Assembly (NCBI RefSeq): GCF_018860665.1
Contig: NZ_JAHKPK010000065.1
Span: forward strand, 30,432-94,431
Reading direction: 5' to 3'
Origin: Pacificibacter marinus
Lineage (GTDB): Bacteria; Pseudomonadota; Alphaproteobacteria; Rhodobacterales; Rhodobacteraceae
DNA length: 64,000 nucleotides
A model generated the notes under the pieces. The model made no database searches, was not told the origin of the DNA, and saw only the letters and a program-made list of their open reading frames with translations. Below, one piece after another: positions 47,658 through 56,640 of the stretch (its first letter is position 1; the number at the start of each line of letters is the position of its first letter). A program made the position numbers and the translations under genes.

Positions 47658-48563
47658 ATGAAAAAGATCATCGCACTTGCACTTATGACAACAGCCATCT
47701 CTGGTTCAGCTTTTGCTCAAGAGATCACAGAATTCCGCATCGGCATCTTGGGCGGTGAAAACGCACAAGACCGCATGAACAGCAACCAGTGCTTGGCTGA
47801 CTACGCGACTGAAGCTTTGGGCGTTCCGACAAAATTGTTTGCGCCAGCTGACTACAACGGCGTGATCCAAGGCTTGCTCGGCGGCACAATCGACATGGCG
47901 TGGCTCGGCGCATCTGCTTATGCGGCTGTATACTTGGCTGACGAAGACGTTGTTGAACCCATCTTGGTCAAAACCAACCTTGATGGCTCATTCGGCTACC
48001 ACTCCATCGGTTTTGCACGCGCAGACAGCGGCATCACATCTTTGGAAGACATGAAGGGTAAAGTCTTTGGCTTTGGCGATCCGAACTCTACATCCGGTTA
48101 CTTGATCCCCTCCATCGAGATCCCCCAGTCCAGCGATGAAATCACAATGGAATCTGGCGATTACTTTGGCGAAGTTAAGTTCACCGGCGGCCATGAGCAA
48201 ACAATCGTTGCTGTGAACAACGGCGATATCGACGCTGGTGTGACTTGGGCTGACGGCCAAGGCGAATGGGAAGACGGCTACAACTCTGGCGCGTTGCGCA
48301 AAGCGGTTGATGCGGGTCTCGTAGACATGAACGATCTGGTTGAAATCTGGCGCTCTAAAACGATCCCAGAAGGTCCAATCGTTCTGCGTTCGACTTTGCC
48401 TGCTGATGTAAAAGAAAAAATGACCGAAGTTGTTGGTTCATTGCACGAAAATGACCCAGATTGTGCCTACAGCGTTGCAGCAGGCGAAACAGCTGGCTTC
48501 TTCCCAATCGGTCACGACGCTTACCTGTCTATCATCGCGGCACGTTTGGCTAAAAACAACTGA
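47658..48563 (+). CDS. phnD: Phosphonate ABC transporter, substrate-binding protein
   Basis: A 301-residue periplasmic protein with a signal peptide (1-20, ending SAFA). The mature part has FRIGILGGENAQDRM, the ligand-pocket region WLGASAYAAVY and DPNSTSGYLIP, which cradles the phosphonate group in the family. AAAGAGAGA precedes the ATG. A strong hairpin follows it, which should give it more transcript than the permease genes. Confidence 0.95.
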   Translation: MKKIIALALMTTAISGSAFAQEITEFRIGILGGENAQDRMNSNQCLADYATEALGVPTKLFAPADYNGVIQGLLGGTIDMAWLGASAYAAVYLADEDVVEPILVKTNLDGSFGYHSIGFARADSGITSLEDMKGKVFGFGDPNSTSGYLIPSIEIPQSSDEITMESGDYFGEVKFTGGHEQTIVAVNNGDIDAGVTWADGQGEWEDGYNSGALRKAVDAGLVDMNDLVEIWRSKTIPEGPIVLRSTLPADVKEKMTEVVGSLHENDPDCAYSVAAGETAGFFPIGHDAYLSIIAARLAKNN

Positions 48564-48583
48564 TCCCAGTTACTTTGACATAG

Positions 48584-48619
48584 AAAGCAGGCCCTGAAGG
48601 TTCAGGGCCTGCTTTTTTT
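48584..48619 (+). terminator. Intra-operon terminator between phnD and phnE1
   Basis: AAAGCAGGCCCTGAA and TTCAGGGCCTGCTTT form a perfect 15-bp stem around GG, followed by seven T in all. It ends 12 bp before phnE1, whose AGAGGA ribosome site abuts the T-run. Partial termination here would make PhnD in excess over the permeases. Confidence 0.88.
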
Positions 48620-48631
48620 AGAGGAAAAAAG

Positions 48632-49498
48632 ATGACAGATATCAGCGAAATCCAAACGCATTATATGGCGCAAGCACGCCGAAAACGGGGGTTGAATGGC
48701 ATATTGCTGATCCTGTTTGTGGCACTTTTGGTTGCCGGTTTCATGACCGCAAACGATCGCAACGCAGGCGGTTTCTGGGATGGTTTGCCCAATGCTTTAG
48801 ATTTTCCTGCCGATGTCGCAAGCGAAGCCATCGCGCGCGTCGCTTATTTGCCCGGCTATTTCGTTAAATACTTTCCTTCGTTGATTGAGACAATCAACAT
48901 CGCAGGGGCTGCGACCCTCTTTGGCGCAATTGGCGGTCTGATGGCCTCGCTGCTGGTGACCCGCGGCTTGGCCCCTTTTCCGTGGTTGATCGGCCCGCTG
49001 CGCCGCGTCTTGGATGTCTTGCGCGCTGTCCCTGAAATTGTTGTCGCATTGGTGCTGATTTTCATGCTCGGCGGCGGCCCTATTCCTGCGATGCTCGCGA
49101 TTGCATTGCACACCGTTGGCGCATTGGGAAAACTGTTTTCCGAAGTCAATGAAAACGCATCGCTCAAGCCTGTCGAAGGGCTCGCATCAGTTGGGGCAAG
49201 CTGGACCCAGCGCATGTGGCTTGGCGTGATACCGCAAGTGGCCCCGAACTATATTAGCTATGCGCTGCTGCGCTTTGAAATCAACATCCGTGCCTCAGCC
49301 ATTCTGGGCTTTGTTGGTGCAGGCGGCATCGGCTATGACCTGCGCAACACTATGTCTTGGGGCCAAGGTAAATTTGACGAAGCCGCTGCCATTTTCTTGT
49401 TGTTGTTCATCACCATTGTCGTCGTCGATCAAGTGTCAAGCTGGGCGCGTGACCGGTTGACACACGGCAAATCATCACAGCGGAGGGTCGAGTCATGA
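48632..49498 (+). CDS. phnE: Phosphonate ABC transporter permease PhnE (first)
   Basis: A 288-residue inner-membrane permease with about six helices. The EAA-type loop, which contacts PhnC, is visible as ENASLKPVEGLASVGASWTQ. FVGAGGIGYDLRNTM is typical of PhnE. It overlaps the second permease gene by 4 bp (ATGA). Confidence 0.94.
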   Translation: MTDISEIQTHYMAQARRKRGLNGILLILFVALLVAGFMTANDRNAGGFWDGLPNALDFPADVASEAIARVAYLPGYFVKYFPSLIETINIAGAATLFGAIGGLMASLLVTRGLAPFPWLIGPLRRVLDVLRAVPEIVVALVLIFMLGGGPIPAMLAIALHTVGALGKLFSEVNENASLKPVEGLASVGASWTQRMWLGVIPQVAPNYISYALLRFEINIRASAILGFVGAGGIGYDLRNTMSWGQGKFDEAAAIFLLLFITIVVVDQVSSWARDRLTHGKSSQRRVES

Positions 49499-50811
49499 CC
49501 GCCAGCACCACCGATATTCACACCCAAGTTCTGCCAATATTTCAACGCAAGCGCGTGATCGCAATTGCTTGGCCATTGGTCATCATATTTTATCTGGGCT
49601 ACACGCTTTTTTCTTTTGATATTCTGGGTCTTGGTGAACGTGTAAACCTACAAAACGCGAAAACCTTGGTGAGCGATGCCTATAGTTACAAAACCCATGT
49701 GACGCTCGACAATCGCAACGGCGAGACCTCTGTGTCCATCGAAGGCGAACGCAAAGGCACATACCCCGACGGCATAGCCCCCGAATGGGTCACGCTTGGG
49801 GCCGATCAAACAGCGGATACTTTGGTTGATCTGGGCGACGGGTATCTTGTGACTTTGGGCGAAACTGTACGGTTTGAAATTCCTGATTATGGCACATTTA
49901 CCGCCACACCGGGCAGAACCGGCGTCAATGCAACATTTCCTGCGGGCGACCTGCCCGACTGGATCAGCGCCTCCAAAAACCGTGTAGCGATCACAACAGA
50001 CGCAGGCCGCCTGAGCGTCACACGCAACCGTTCGGAAGTTTTCAAATATGCCTATGGTTGGGAGTTGTTCTTTTTCACTCTCGATAGCCCTTATCACGGT
50101 ATGGGGATTGCGACATTGGCCAGCCATGCCTTTTCGGGCGAAGCGGGCGCCATCGCCAATGATTTTTGGACCAATAAAATGTGGCGTCACGGCGATGTGG
50201 CTTGGGCCTTGGTCGAAACAGTTTTGATGGCCTTCCTTGGGACGTTTGGTGCGGCCATCATTGCCCTGCCCCTTGGCTTTTTAGCCGCAAAAAACTTTAC
50301 CCCTCTGGGCAGCCTGCGGTTTGCCGCGCGTCGCGTGTTTGACTTCTTGCGCGGCGTAGACGGATTGATCTGGACCATCATCCTCAGCCGTGCCTTTGGC
50401 CCCGGCCCCCTCACAGGGTCTTTGGCGATTTTGCTGACGGACACAGGATCATTCGGCAAGATGTTCTCAGAAGCGCTTGAAAACGTCGATGAGAAACAGA
50501 TCGAAGGCATTTCCTCAACCGGTGCGAAACCTTTGCAGCGCTACCGTTTCGGGGTCATCCCACAGATCACGCCGGTGCTGTTGTCACAAGTGCTCTACTA
50601 TTTCGAATCCAACACACGCTCGGCCACAATCATCGGCGCGATCACCGGTGGCGGTATCGGATTGTTGTTGACCCAAGCGATTGCCACACAAAAAGACTGG
50701 GAAGAAGTGAGCTACTACATCGTTCTGATCATCTTGCTGGTGATGTCGATGGACAGTCTCTCCGGTTGGTTGCGTAACAAGTTGATCAAAGGCGATGAGG
50801 GCGGTCACTAA
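49495..50811 (+). CDS. phnE: Phosphonate ABC transporter permease PhnE (second)
   Basis: A 438-residue permease. After the first helix (about 20-40) comes a periplasmic insert of roughly 140 residues (GERVNLQN to WISASKNRVAI) that the first permease lacks, then the permease core with the EAA loop EALENVDEKQIEGISSTGAK and GAITGGGIGLLL. Such long second permeases are usual in this locus in alphaproteobacteria. Its stop overlaps the SDR start (TAATG). Confidence 0.94.
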   Translation: MTASTTDIHTQVLPIFQRKRVIAIAWPLVIIFYLGYTLFSFDILGLGERVNLQNAKTLVSDAYSYKTHVTLDNRNGETSVSIEGERKGTYPDGIAPEWVTLGADQTADTLVDLGDGYLVTLGETVRFEIPDYGTFTATPGRTGVNATFPAGDLPDWISASKNRVAITTDAGRLSVTRNRSEVFKYAYGWELFFFTLDSPYHGMGIATLASHAFSGEAGAIANDFWTNKMWRHGDVAWALVETVLMAFLGTFGAAIIALPLGFLAAKNFTPLGSLRFAARRVFDFLRGVDGLIWTIILSRAFGPGPLTGSLAILLTDTGSFGKMFSEALENVDEKQIEGISSTGAKPLQRYRFGVIPQITPVLLSQVLYYFESNTRSATIIGAITGGGIGLLLTQAIATQKDWEEVSYYIVLIILLVMSMDSLSGWLRNKLIKGDEGGH

Positions 50812-51455
50812 TGCCAACGGCTTTGATCACGGGGGCCAATCGCGGCATTGGGGCCGCTCTTGCAACCGCAGCTGAGGCCAAGGGCATGACTGTCATTCGA
50901 GCAACGCGCGCAGGCCAAGGTGGCGATATTTGCTTTGACCTGCGCGCCCCCGAAGATGTGCGCAGATCAATCGCCGCACTTGACCAGCCAATAGATCTGT
51001 TGATCAACAACGCTGGTATCATTGGACCAAAGCGGCAATCCACGACTGACATGGATTTCACGGGCATGGCAGAGACATTCGCGGTGAATGTGGCCGGTCC
51101 GTTGAGTGTCAGCAACGCCTGCCTGCCGCTGCTACGTCAAAGCCAACAGCCGCGTATTCTCACCATGTCCAGCCAAATGGCATGGATGGGCTACGCTAAG
51201 TCTGATCGCATCGCCTATCGCGCTTCCAAAACAGCGGTGAACAAAGTGATGCAGGGACTGGCGACGGATTTATATGCGCAAGGCATCACAGTTGGCCTGA
51301 TTGATCCGGGCTGGGTCCGCACAGAGATGGGAGGGGATGACGCCGAGTTCAGCCCCCAAGAGGTGGCGCAAGGTATCATCGACGTGGCTCAGACGATAAG
51401 CCTAGAGCAGACTGGAAAGTTCTTCAAATGGACAGGCGAAGAGAGAGCATTTTAA
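50811..51455 (+). CDS. SDR family NAD(P)-dependent oxidoreductase in the phn operon
   Basis: A 214-residue short-chain dehydrogenase with the cofactor motif [12 protein letters not shown], and the catalytic YRASK. It is coupled to phnE2 through a one-base overlap (TAATG), so it is part of the phosphonate operon. No SDR belongs to the standard C-P lyase pathway. It could reduce or oxidise an alcohol or aldehyde side product of phosphonate breakdown; the substrate is unknown. Confidence 0.85.
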   Translation: MPTALITGANRGIGAALATAAEAKGMTVIRATRAGQGGDICFDLRAPEDVRRSIAALDQPIDLLINNAGIIGPKRQSTTDMDFTGMAETFAVNVAGPLSVSNACLPLLRQSQQPRILTMSSQMAWMGYAKSDRIAYRASKTAVNKVMQGLATDLYAQGITVGLIDPGWVRTEMGGDDAEFSPQEVAQGIIDVAQTISLEQTGKFFKWTGEERAF

Positions 51456-51456
51456 C

Positions 51457-52071
51457 ATGGCACGTTTAAGCGCGAACACACCGTTCATTCATCCTGACTC
51501 CGACATCCATGACAGCACATTCGGCGCCTTCGTAGAAATCGGACGCGGCAGCCGTTTGGCGCATTCAAGCTTGGATGATTATTCCTATTGCGACCGTTTT
51601 GCGGACATCGCCAATACCTCTGTGGGTAAATTTTCAAACATCGCCGCTTTCGTGCGCGTTGGTGCCACGGATCACCCGATGGACAAGGCCAGCTTGCACC
51701 ATTTTCACTACCGGTCTGCAGATTACTTTGACGATACAGGCCACGACGAGGCGTGGTTCGAACACAGGCGGTCGCGCCGCACAACAATAGGCCATGACAC
51801 TTGGCTTGGCCACGGCGCGCAAGTGCGCCCTGGTGTCACCATCGGCCATGGCGCGGTTGTGGCAGGTGGCGCGATAGTCACCAAAGACGTGCCCCCCTAT
51901 ATGATTGTCGCAGGCCTGCCCGCCACACCGATGCGTCCTCGATTTTCAGATGATATTGCCGCGCGTATGATCGCGCTGGCGTGGTGGGATTGGTCGCATG
52001 ACGCCTTGCGGCGCGCCCTCGAAGATTTTCGCACCCTCAGCGCTGAAGCGTTTTTAGAACGCTACGAATAA
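51457..52071 (+). CDS. Phosphonate-associated hexapeptide-repeat acyltransferase
   Basis: A 204-residue left-handed beta-helix protein (hexapeptides in [16 protein letters not shown] and [20 protein letters not shown]), with a xenobiotic acetyltransferase-like layout. It matches the family of hexapeptide transferases found in phn operons. It may acetylate aminoalkylphosphonates, a task done by PhnO in E. coli, which is absent here. Two bp after the SDR gene; convergent with phnF. Confidence 0.85.
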   Translation: MARLSANTPFIHPDSDIHDSTFGAFVEIGRGSRLAHSSLDDYSYCDRFADIANTSVGKFSNIAAFVRVGATDHPMDKASLHHFHYRSADYFDDTGHDEAWFEHRRSRRTTIGHDTWLGHGAQVRPGVTIGHGAVVAGGAIVTKDVPPYMIVAGLPATPMRPRFSDDIAARMIALAWWDWSHDALRRALEDFRTLSAEAFLERYE

Positions 52072-52092
52072 CGGCACGTTCAACGTCGACGG

Positions 52093-52806
52093 CTATGTAT
52101 CGGCCAAGGTCAATGTCACCTTATCGCCCGCAAACCATGTGCGCCCCACCTCAATCGGCACGCCATCAGTATCAACATTCACGCTGATGGTGCGCAGGAT
52201 CGGCGCGTGTTCTGAAATTTGCAAATGCAAGGCCTGCGTCGCTGTTGCAAGTTTGGCATTTATCCGCGTCGAAGCCCGCGTGTAATCCATAACGCCAAAC
52301 TGCGCGAGGGCCGCGGTGACAGATGAGTTATCCGTCAGAAAGCTCAACAACTCAGGAAAGCGCTCGGCGGGAAACACACTGCGAAACAAGGCAATGGCTT
52401 GATTGTCGGACAGTGACAGCCCCTCGTAGACATGCACCAAGGCCCCCTCGCCCAACTCAAGCGCTGCGCGCTCTGCTGCATTGGCGGGACGTGTTTCTCG
52501 GGACAACACGGTTTTGGCGGGGGTACGCCCTGCGGCTTTCAGGTTTTGGTGATATCGCACCCTTGGCCCGATGGGATAGTCGGTGGGTGTCGTTTGCACA
52601 AACACGCCCGATCCGCGCCGCGTATAGATAAGCCCCTCGTCTGCCAATGCCGACATCGCATGACGCACGGTGTGACGGTTGACGCCAAAGCGCGCCGCCA
52701 AAGCTGTTTCCGTCGGAAGCTTATGCCCTCTCGCATAAACACCTTCGGCGATATCGTTGCGCAGCGAGGCTGCGATGGCTTTCCAGATCGGGGTGCGTGG
52801 CGGCAT
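52093..52806 (-). CDS. phnF: GntR/HutC family regulator PhnF
   Basis: A 237-residue regulator. The winged helix covers about 5-70 (LPTETALAARFGVNRHTVRHAM, given here only as the region LPTETA to RHAM), and the UTRA ligand domain fills the rest. It is inverted within the locus and divergent from phnG, the usual place for PhnF, which represses phosphonate genes. A tandem TTGTATAG repeat lies in the shared promoter. Confidence 0.9.
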   Translation of the reverse strand: MPPRTPIWKAIAASLRNDIAEGVYARGHKLPTETALAARFGVNRHTVRHAMSALADEGLIYTRRGSGVFVQTTPTDYPIGPRVRYHQNLKAAGRTPAKTVLSRETRPANAAERAALELGEGALVHVYEGLSLSDNQAIALFRSVFPAERFPELLSFLTDNSSVTAALAQFGVMDYTRASTRINAKLATATQALHLQISEHAPILRTISVNVDTDGVPIEVGRTWFAGDKVTLTLADT

Positions 52807-52862
52807 GTCACTAAAACTTCACAGTAAAGGGGATTGGAATGAACGGGGCACTTCGGTAGTAT

Positions 52863-52878
52863 TTGTATAGTTGTATAG
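52863..52878. promoter_or_regulatory. Tandem TTGTATAG repeat before phnG, probable PhnF operator
   Basis: TTGTATAG occurs twice with no spacer (52863-52870, 52871-52878), 22 bp upstream of phnG. HutC-subfamily GntR regulators bind GTATA-containing sites, so PhnF is the likely binder. Direct repeats are unusual for this family, which prefers inverted sites. Confidence 0.5.
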
Positions 52879-52899
52879 TATATCTCAAAAGGTGTCTAG

Positions 52900-53355
52900 A
52901 TGAATGTCATGACCGACCCAAACGCAGCTCGCAAGGCTTGGCTGGGACTGCTGGCCAAAGCGCCGGCCCGCGATCTCGCCCAACTTTGGGCCGCCCTTGA
53001 TCTAAAGGCTCCGCACCAAATCTTGCGTGCCCCTGAAATCGGCGGCGTCATGGTGCGTGGCCGCGCTGGCGCCATTGGCGAAGCGTTCAATTTGGGCGAA
53101 ATCACCGTCACCCGCGCCTCGATCAAACTTGAGGATGGCACAGTCGGCCATGGCTATGTGCAAGGGCGCGACAAGAACCATGCACTGCAAGCGGCGCTGA
53201 TTGATGCGTTGATGCAAACCGATGCCGCCGCGCGCGTGCGTGACGGTGTTCTCACCCCACTTCAAGCGACAATGACCCAAAAGAAATCCACCCGTGCCGC
53301 CAAAGCCGCCGCGACCAAGGTCGATTTCTTCACCATGGTGAGAGGAGAAGATTGA
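52900..53355 (+). CDS. phnG: C-P lyase core subunit PhnG
   Basis: A 151-residue subunit of the PhnGHIJ complex, which forms the ribose phosphonate triphosphate and cuts the C-P bond. The PhnG pattern is RKAWLGLLAKAPARDLAQLW, FNLGEITVTRASI and GYVQGRDKNHA. AAAAGG precedes the ATG. It opens phnGHIJKLN, where each gene overlaps the next or nearly so. Confidence 0.94.
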   Translation: MNVMTDPNAARKAWLGLLAKAPARDLAQLWAALDLKAPHQILRAPEIGGVMVRGRAGAIGEAFNLGEITVTRASIKLEDGTVGHGYVQGRDKNHALQAALIDALMQTDAAARVRDGVLTPLQATMTQKKSTRAAKAAATKVDFFTMVRGED

Positions 53356-53915
53356 TGCAAGCCCATGTTTTAGAAGGCGGTTTTGACAATCACGCTGTTG
53401 ACTCGTCTCACGCGTTTCGTGCTGTGATGACCGCGATGGCCCGCCCGGGTCAGATTGCGACACTGCAAGGTGCATTGCCTCCTGCGCCTTTGTCGAAGGC
53501 CGCTGGCGTGGTTTTATTGACGCTTTGCGACCCTGAAACGCCTATCTATTTGGCCCCAAGTCACGACACGCAACAGCTGCGCGATTGGATCACATTTCAC
53601 ACCGGCGCGCCCTTTGTGACGGCTGAGGCGGCGATCTTTGCGGTTGGCACATGGCAAGACCTGCCTGTGTCCGCCTTTGCCATTGGCACCGCGGAATACC
53701 CAGATCGCTCTGCCACTTTGATTGTCGAATGCGAGTCCCTGTCCAACACCGGCGAAGTCTTACGCGGCCCCGGCATCAAGGATCAGACCGCACTGTCTTT
53801 ACCTAAGACCGACGCCTTTCAAACGAACGCAGCCTTGTTCCCGCTGGGCCTAGATTTCATTTTCACCTGCGGCGACCGCCTTGCGGCGCTGCCCCGCACA
53901 ACGAGGGTTGGCTGA
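53355..53915 (+). CDS. phnH: C-P lyase core subunit PhnH
   Basis: A 186-residue core subunit. HAFRAVMTAMARPGQIATL at the N-terminus and VECESLSNTGEVLRGPGI are family segments. The ATG at 53355 shares a base with the phnG stop (TGATG) after GAGAGGAGA. The same one-base overlap links it to phnI. Confidence 0.94.
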   Translation: MQAHVLEGGFDNHAVDSSHAFRAVMTAMARPGQIATLQGALPPAPLSKAAGVVLLTLCDPETPIYLAPSHDTQQLRDWITFHTGAPFVTAEAAIFAVGTWQDLPVSAFAIGTAEYPDRSATLIVECESLSNTGEVLRGPGIKDQTALSLPKTDAFQTNAALFPLGLDFIFTCGDRLAALPRTTRVG

Positions 53916-55003
53916 TGTATGTTGCTGTCAAAGGTGGCGAACGCGCCATCGATAATGCCCACGCCTGGCTTGCCGAAGAGCGCCGTGGCGACACAGATGT
54001 GGCCGAGCTGAGTGTCGCGCAAATTCGCGAACAAATGGCGCTGGCGGTCAATCGCGTGATGGCCGAAGGGTCGCTTTATGATCCTGACTTGGCCGCCCTT
54101 GCGATCAAACAATCGCGTGGCGATTTGATAGAGGCGATTTTCCTGATCCGTGCTTATCGCACCACTTTGCCTCGGTTTGGCGGCTCAAACCCGATCGAAA
54201 CCGAAGATATGCAATGCGATCGTCGCGTCTCGGCCACCTTTAAAGATGCGCCGGGGGGGCAAGTGTTGGGACCAACCTTTGATTACACCCACCGTCTTTT
54301 GGATTTCAAACTGGCAGCGGATGGCGAAGCGCCTCAGGCGCCTTCAGCGACGGCTCCGACCGAGCCAACGCCGCATATCATGTCATTTCTGGATCGTGAA
54401 AACCTGATCCAAACCGAGAAAACCAGCGAGACCACACCCGATGATTTGACCCGCAAGCCCTTGGAATTGCCCGCCAGCCGTGCGCTGCGGTTGCAATCTC
54501 TGGCCCGCGCTGATGAAGGATTTATCCTTGGGATGGCCTATTCCACCCAACGCGGATATGCGCGCAACCACGCCTTTGTGGCCGAGCTGCGCATCGGCGC
54601 TGTTGCGGTGGAAATGGACATTCCTGAACTGGGATTTGCCATCGATATTGGCGAGATCACGGTGACAGAATGCGAAACAGTGAACCAATTTCAGGGGTCG
54701 AAAACCGAACCACCACAGTTCACCCGAGGCTATGGCTTGGTCTTTGGCATGACCGAACGCAAAGCAATTTCGATGGCTTTGGTGGACCGTGCCTTGCGTT
54801 GGAAAGAACTTGGCGAAGACAATCTTGGCGCACCTGCGCAAGACGAAGAGTTCGTTCTGTATCATAGCGATAACATCCAAGCGACAGGGTTCTTAGAGCA
54901 CATCAAATTGCCGCATTACGTGGATTTCCAATCCGAACTTGAACTGATCCGCAAGCTGCGTCGTGAGGCGCAAGACGCCATGTCACAGGAGGCCGCCCAA
55001 TGA
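53915..55003 (+). CDS. phnI: C-P lyase core subunit PhnI
   Basis: The 362-residue nucleosidase subunit that, with the other core proteins, attaches phosphonate to the ribose of ATP. MYVAVKGGERAIDNAH starts it; IKQSRGDLIEAIFLIRAYRT and GYGLVFGMTERKAISMALVD are conserved. A stretch near 140-165 (APQAPSATAPTEPTP) is a Pro/Ala linker. It overlaps phnJ by 4 bp. Confidence 0.95.
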   Translation: MYVAVKGGERAIDNAHAWLAEERRGDTDVAELSVAQIREQMALAVNRVMAEGSLYDPDLAALAIKQSRGDLIEAIFLIRAYRTTLPRFGGSNPIETEDMQCDRRVSATFKDAPGGQVLGPTFDYTHRLLDFKLAADGEAPQAPSATAPTEPTPHIMSFLDRENLIQTEKTSETTPDDLTRKPLELPASRALRLQSLARADEGFILGMAYSTQRGYARNHAFVAELRIGAVAVEMDIPELGFAIDIGEITVTECETVNQFQGSKTEPPQFTRGYGLVFGMTERKAISMALVDRALRWKELGEDNLGAPAQDEEFVLYHSDNIQATGFLEHIKLPHYVDFQSELELIRKLRREAQDAMSQEAAQ

Positions 55004-55869
55004 GCGATTACAACTTTGCCTATCTGGATGAACAGACCAAACGCATGATCCGCCGCGCGATCCTAAAAGGCTTGGCGATCCCTGGGTATCAAGTGCCCTT
55101 TGCCAGCCGTGAAATGCCGATGCCTTATGGCTGGGGTACTGGCGGCGTACAGGTTTCTGCCGCCATATTGACGCCTGACGACACATTTAAAGCGATTGAT
55201 CAAGGTGCCGATGACACCACCAATGCGGTCTCGATCAGACGGTTTTTCCAAAAGACCGCAGGCGTCGCCGTGACCGAGGCCACAAAAGAGGCCAGCGTCA
55301 TTCAAACCCGTCACCGTATTCCAGAACAAGACCTGCGCGATGATCAGATTTTGGTCTATCAAGTGCCGATCCCTGAACCTTTGCGGTTCTTGGAACCCTC
55401 CGAGGTAGAAACCCGCAAGATGCACAGTCTCGAAGAATACGGATTGATGCATGTGAAACTATACGAAGACATCAGCCAACACGGTGATATCGCCACGGCC
55501 TATGCCTATCCGGTCAAGGTCGAGGGACGCTATGTGATGGACCCCTCGCCCATTCCGAAATTCGACAATCCGAAATTGGAAATGGCGGGCATTCAACTGT
55601 TTGGCGCAGGGCGCGAGCAGCGCATCTATGCGATCCCGCCTTACACACAGGTCGTCAGTCTTGATTTCGATGACTATCCCTTCCAGCCGACCAAAGCCGA
55701 TCACGCCTGTGATCTGTGCGGGGCTGAGGACAGCTATTTGGACGAGCTGATCGTCGATGACGCAGGCGGACGAATGTTCATGTGTTCAGACACAGATTAC
55801 TGCACGAGCCGCCGCAAAAACGGCCATGTGGGCGCGCAAGGCGTACCATTTAAGGAGGACGCAGCATGA
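55000..55869 (+). CDS. phnJ: C-P lyase radical SAM subunit PhnJ
   Basis: The 289-residue subunit that breaks the carbon-phosphorus bond by radical chemistry on an Fe4S4 cluster. Its cysteines C237, C240, C262 and C268 lie exactly four residues earlier than the four of E. coli PhnJ (241, 244, 266, 272), so both cluster ligands and the catalytic cysteine are kept. GYQVPFASREMPMPYGWGTG is the conserved N-terminal segment. ATGA overlaps on both sides. Confidence 0.97.
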   Translation: MSDYNFAYLDEQTKRMIRRAILKGLAIPGYQVPFASREMPMPYGWGTGGVQVSAAILTPDDTFKAIDQGADDTTNAVSIRRFFQKTAGVAVTEATKEASVIQTRHRIPEQDLRDDQILVYQVPIPEPLRFLEPSEVETRKMHSLEEYGLMHVKLYEDISQHGDIATAYAYPVKVEGRYVMDPSPIPKFDNPKLEMAGIQLFGAGREQRIYAIPPYTQVVSLDFDDYPFQPTKADHACDLCGAEDSYLDELIVDDAGGRMFMCSDTDYCTSRRKNGHVGAQGVPFKEDAA

Positions 55870-56636
55870 CGCCCCTGTTGCAAGTTGAAAACATCGCAAA
55901 ATTCTACGGCGCGCGGATCGGCTGCACCGACGTGTCCTTTGATCTTTACCCCGGTGAAGTCATGGGGATCGTGGGCGAAAGTGGCTCAGGCAAGTCCACG
56001 CTGTTGAACTGTCTCGCGGGGCATTTGACACCAGATCGTGGCGCTGTGCGCTTTGACACACGTGCTGACGGGCTGCGCGATACCATCACCATGTCCGAAC
56101 CCGAACGCCGGATGCTCAGCCGCACGGATTGGGCCTTTGTCCATCAACATGCCCGCGACGGGTTGCGCATGAACGTCAGTGCCGGCGGCAATGTTGGTGA
56201 ACGCTTGATGGCCGTGAATGCGCGTCACTATGGTGATATCCGCGCTGAGGCCATCGATTGGTTGGGGCGTGTAGAAATCACAGAAGATCGCATTGATGAT
56301 CGCCCAACGGCGTTCTCAGGCGGCATGCAGCAGCGGTTGCAAATCGCACGCAATCTGGTGACAGGCCCGCGTCTGGTGTTTATGGATGAACCCACTGGCG
56401 GCTTGGATGTGTCGGTGCAGGCGCGTCTGCTGGATCTCTTGCGCGGTCTTGTGCGCGAGATGAACCTCAGCGCGATCATCGTCACGCATGACCTCGCCGT
56501 GGTGCGCCTATTGGCGGACAGATTGATGGTGATGAAAGACGGTCATGTGATTGAATCGGGCCTGACAGATCAGGTGCTAGACGATCCGCAACATGCCTAT
56601 ACACAACTTTTAGTCTCTTCCGTTTTGCAGGTGTAA
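55866..56636 (+). CDS. phnK: C-P lyase ABC-type protein PhnK
   Basis: A 256-residue ABC ATPase that binds the core complex rather than a membrane transporter. Walker A GESGSGKST, the motif HQHARDGLRM, signature FSGGMQQRLQIARNL, Walker B LVFMDEPTGGLD and the H-loop VTHDLAV are present. It overlaps phnJ by 4 bp and is followed by phnL after 4 bp. Confidence 0.95.
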   Translation: MTPLLQVENIAKFYGARIGCTDVSFDLYPGEVMGIVGESGSGKSTLLNCLAGHLTPDRGAVRFDTRADGLRDTITMSEPERRMLSRTDWAFVHQHARDGLRMNVSAGGNVGERLMAVNARHYGDIRAEAIDWLGRVEITEDRIDDRPTAFSGGMQQRLQIARNLVTGPRLVFMDEPTGGLDVSVQARLLDLLRGLVREMNLSAIIVTHDLAVVRLLADRLMVMKDGHVIESGLTDQVLDDPQHAYTQLLVSSVLQV

Positions 56637-56640
56637 CACA

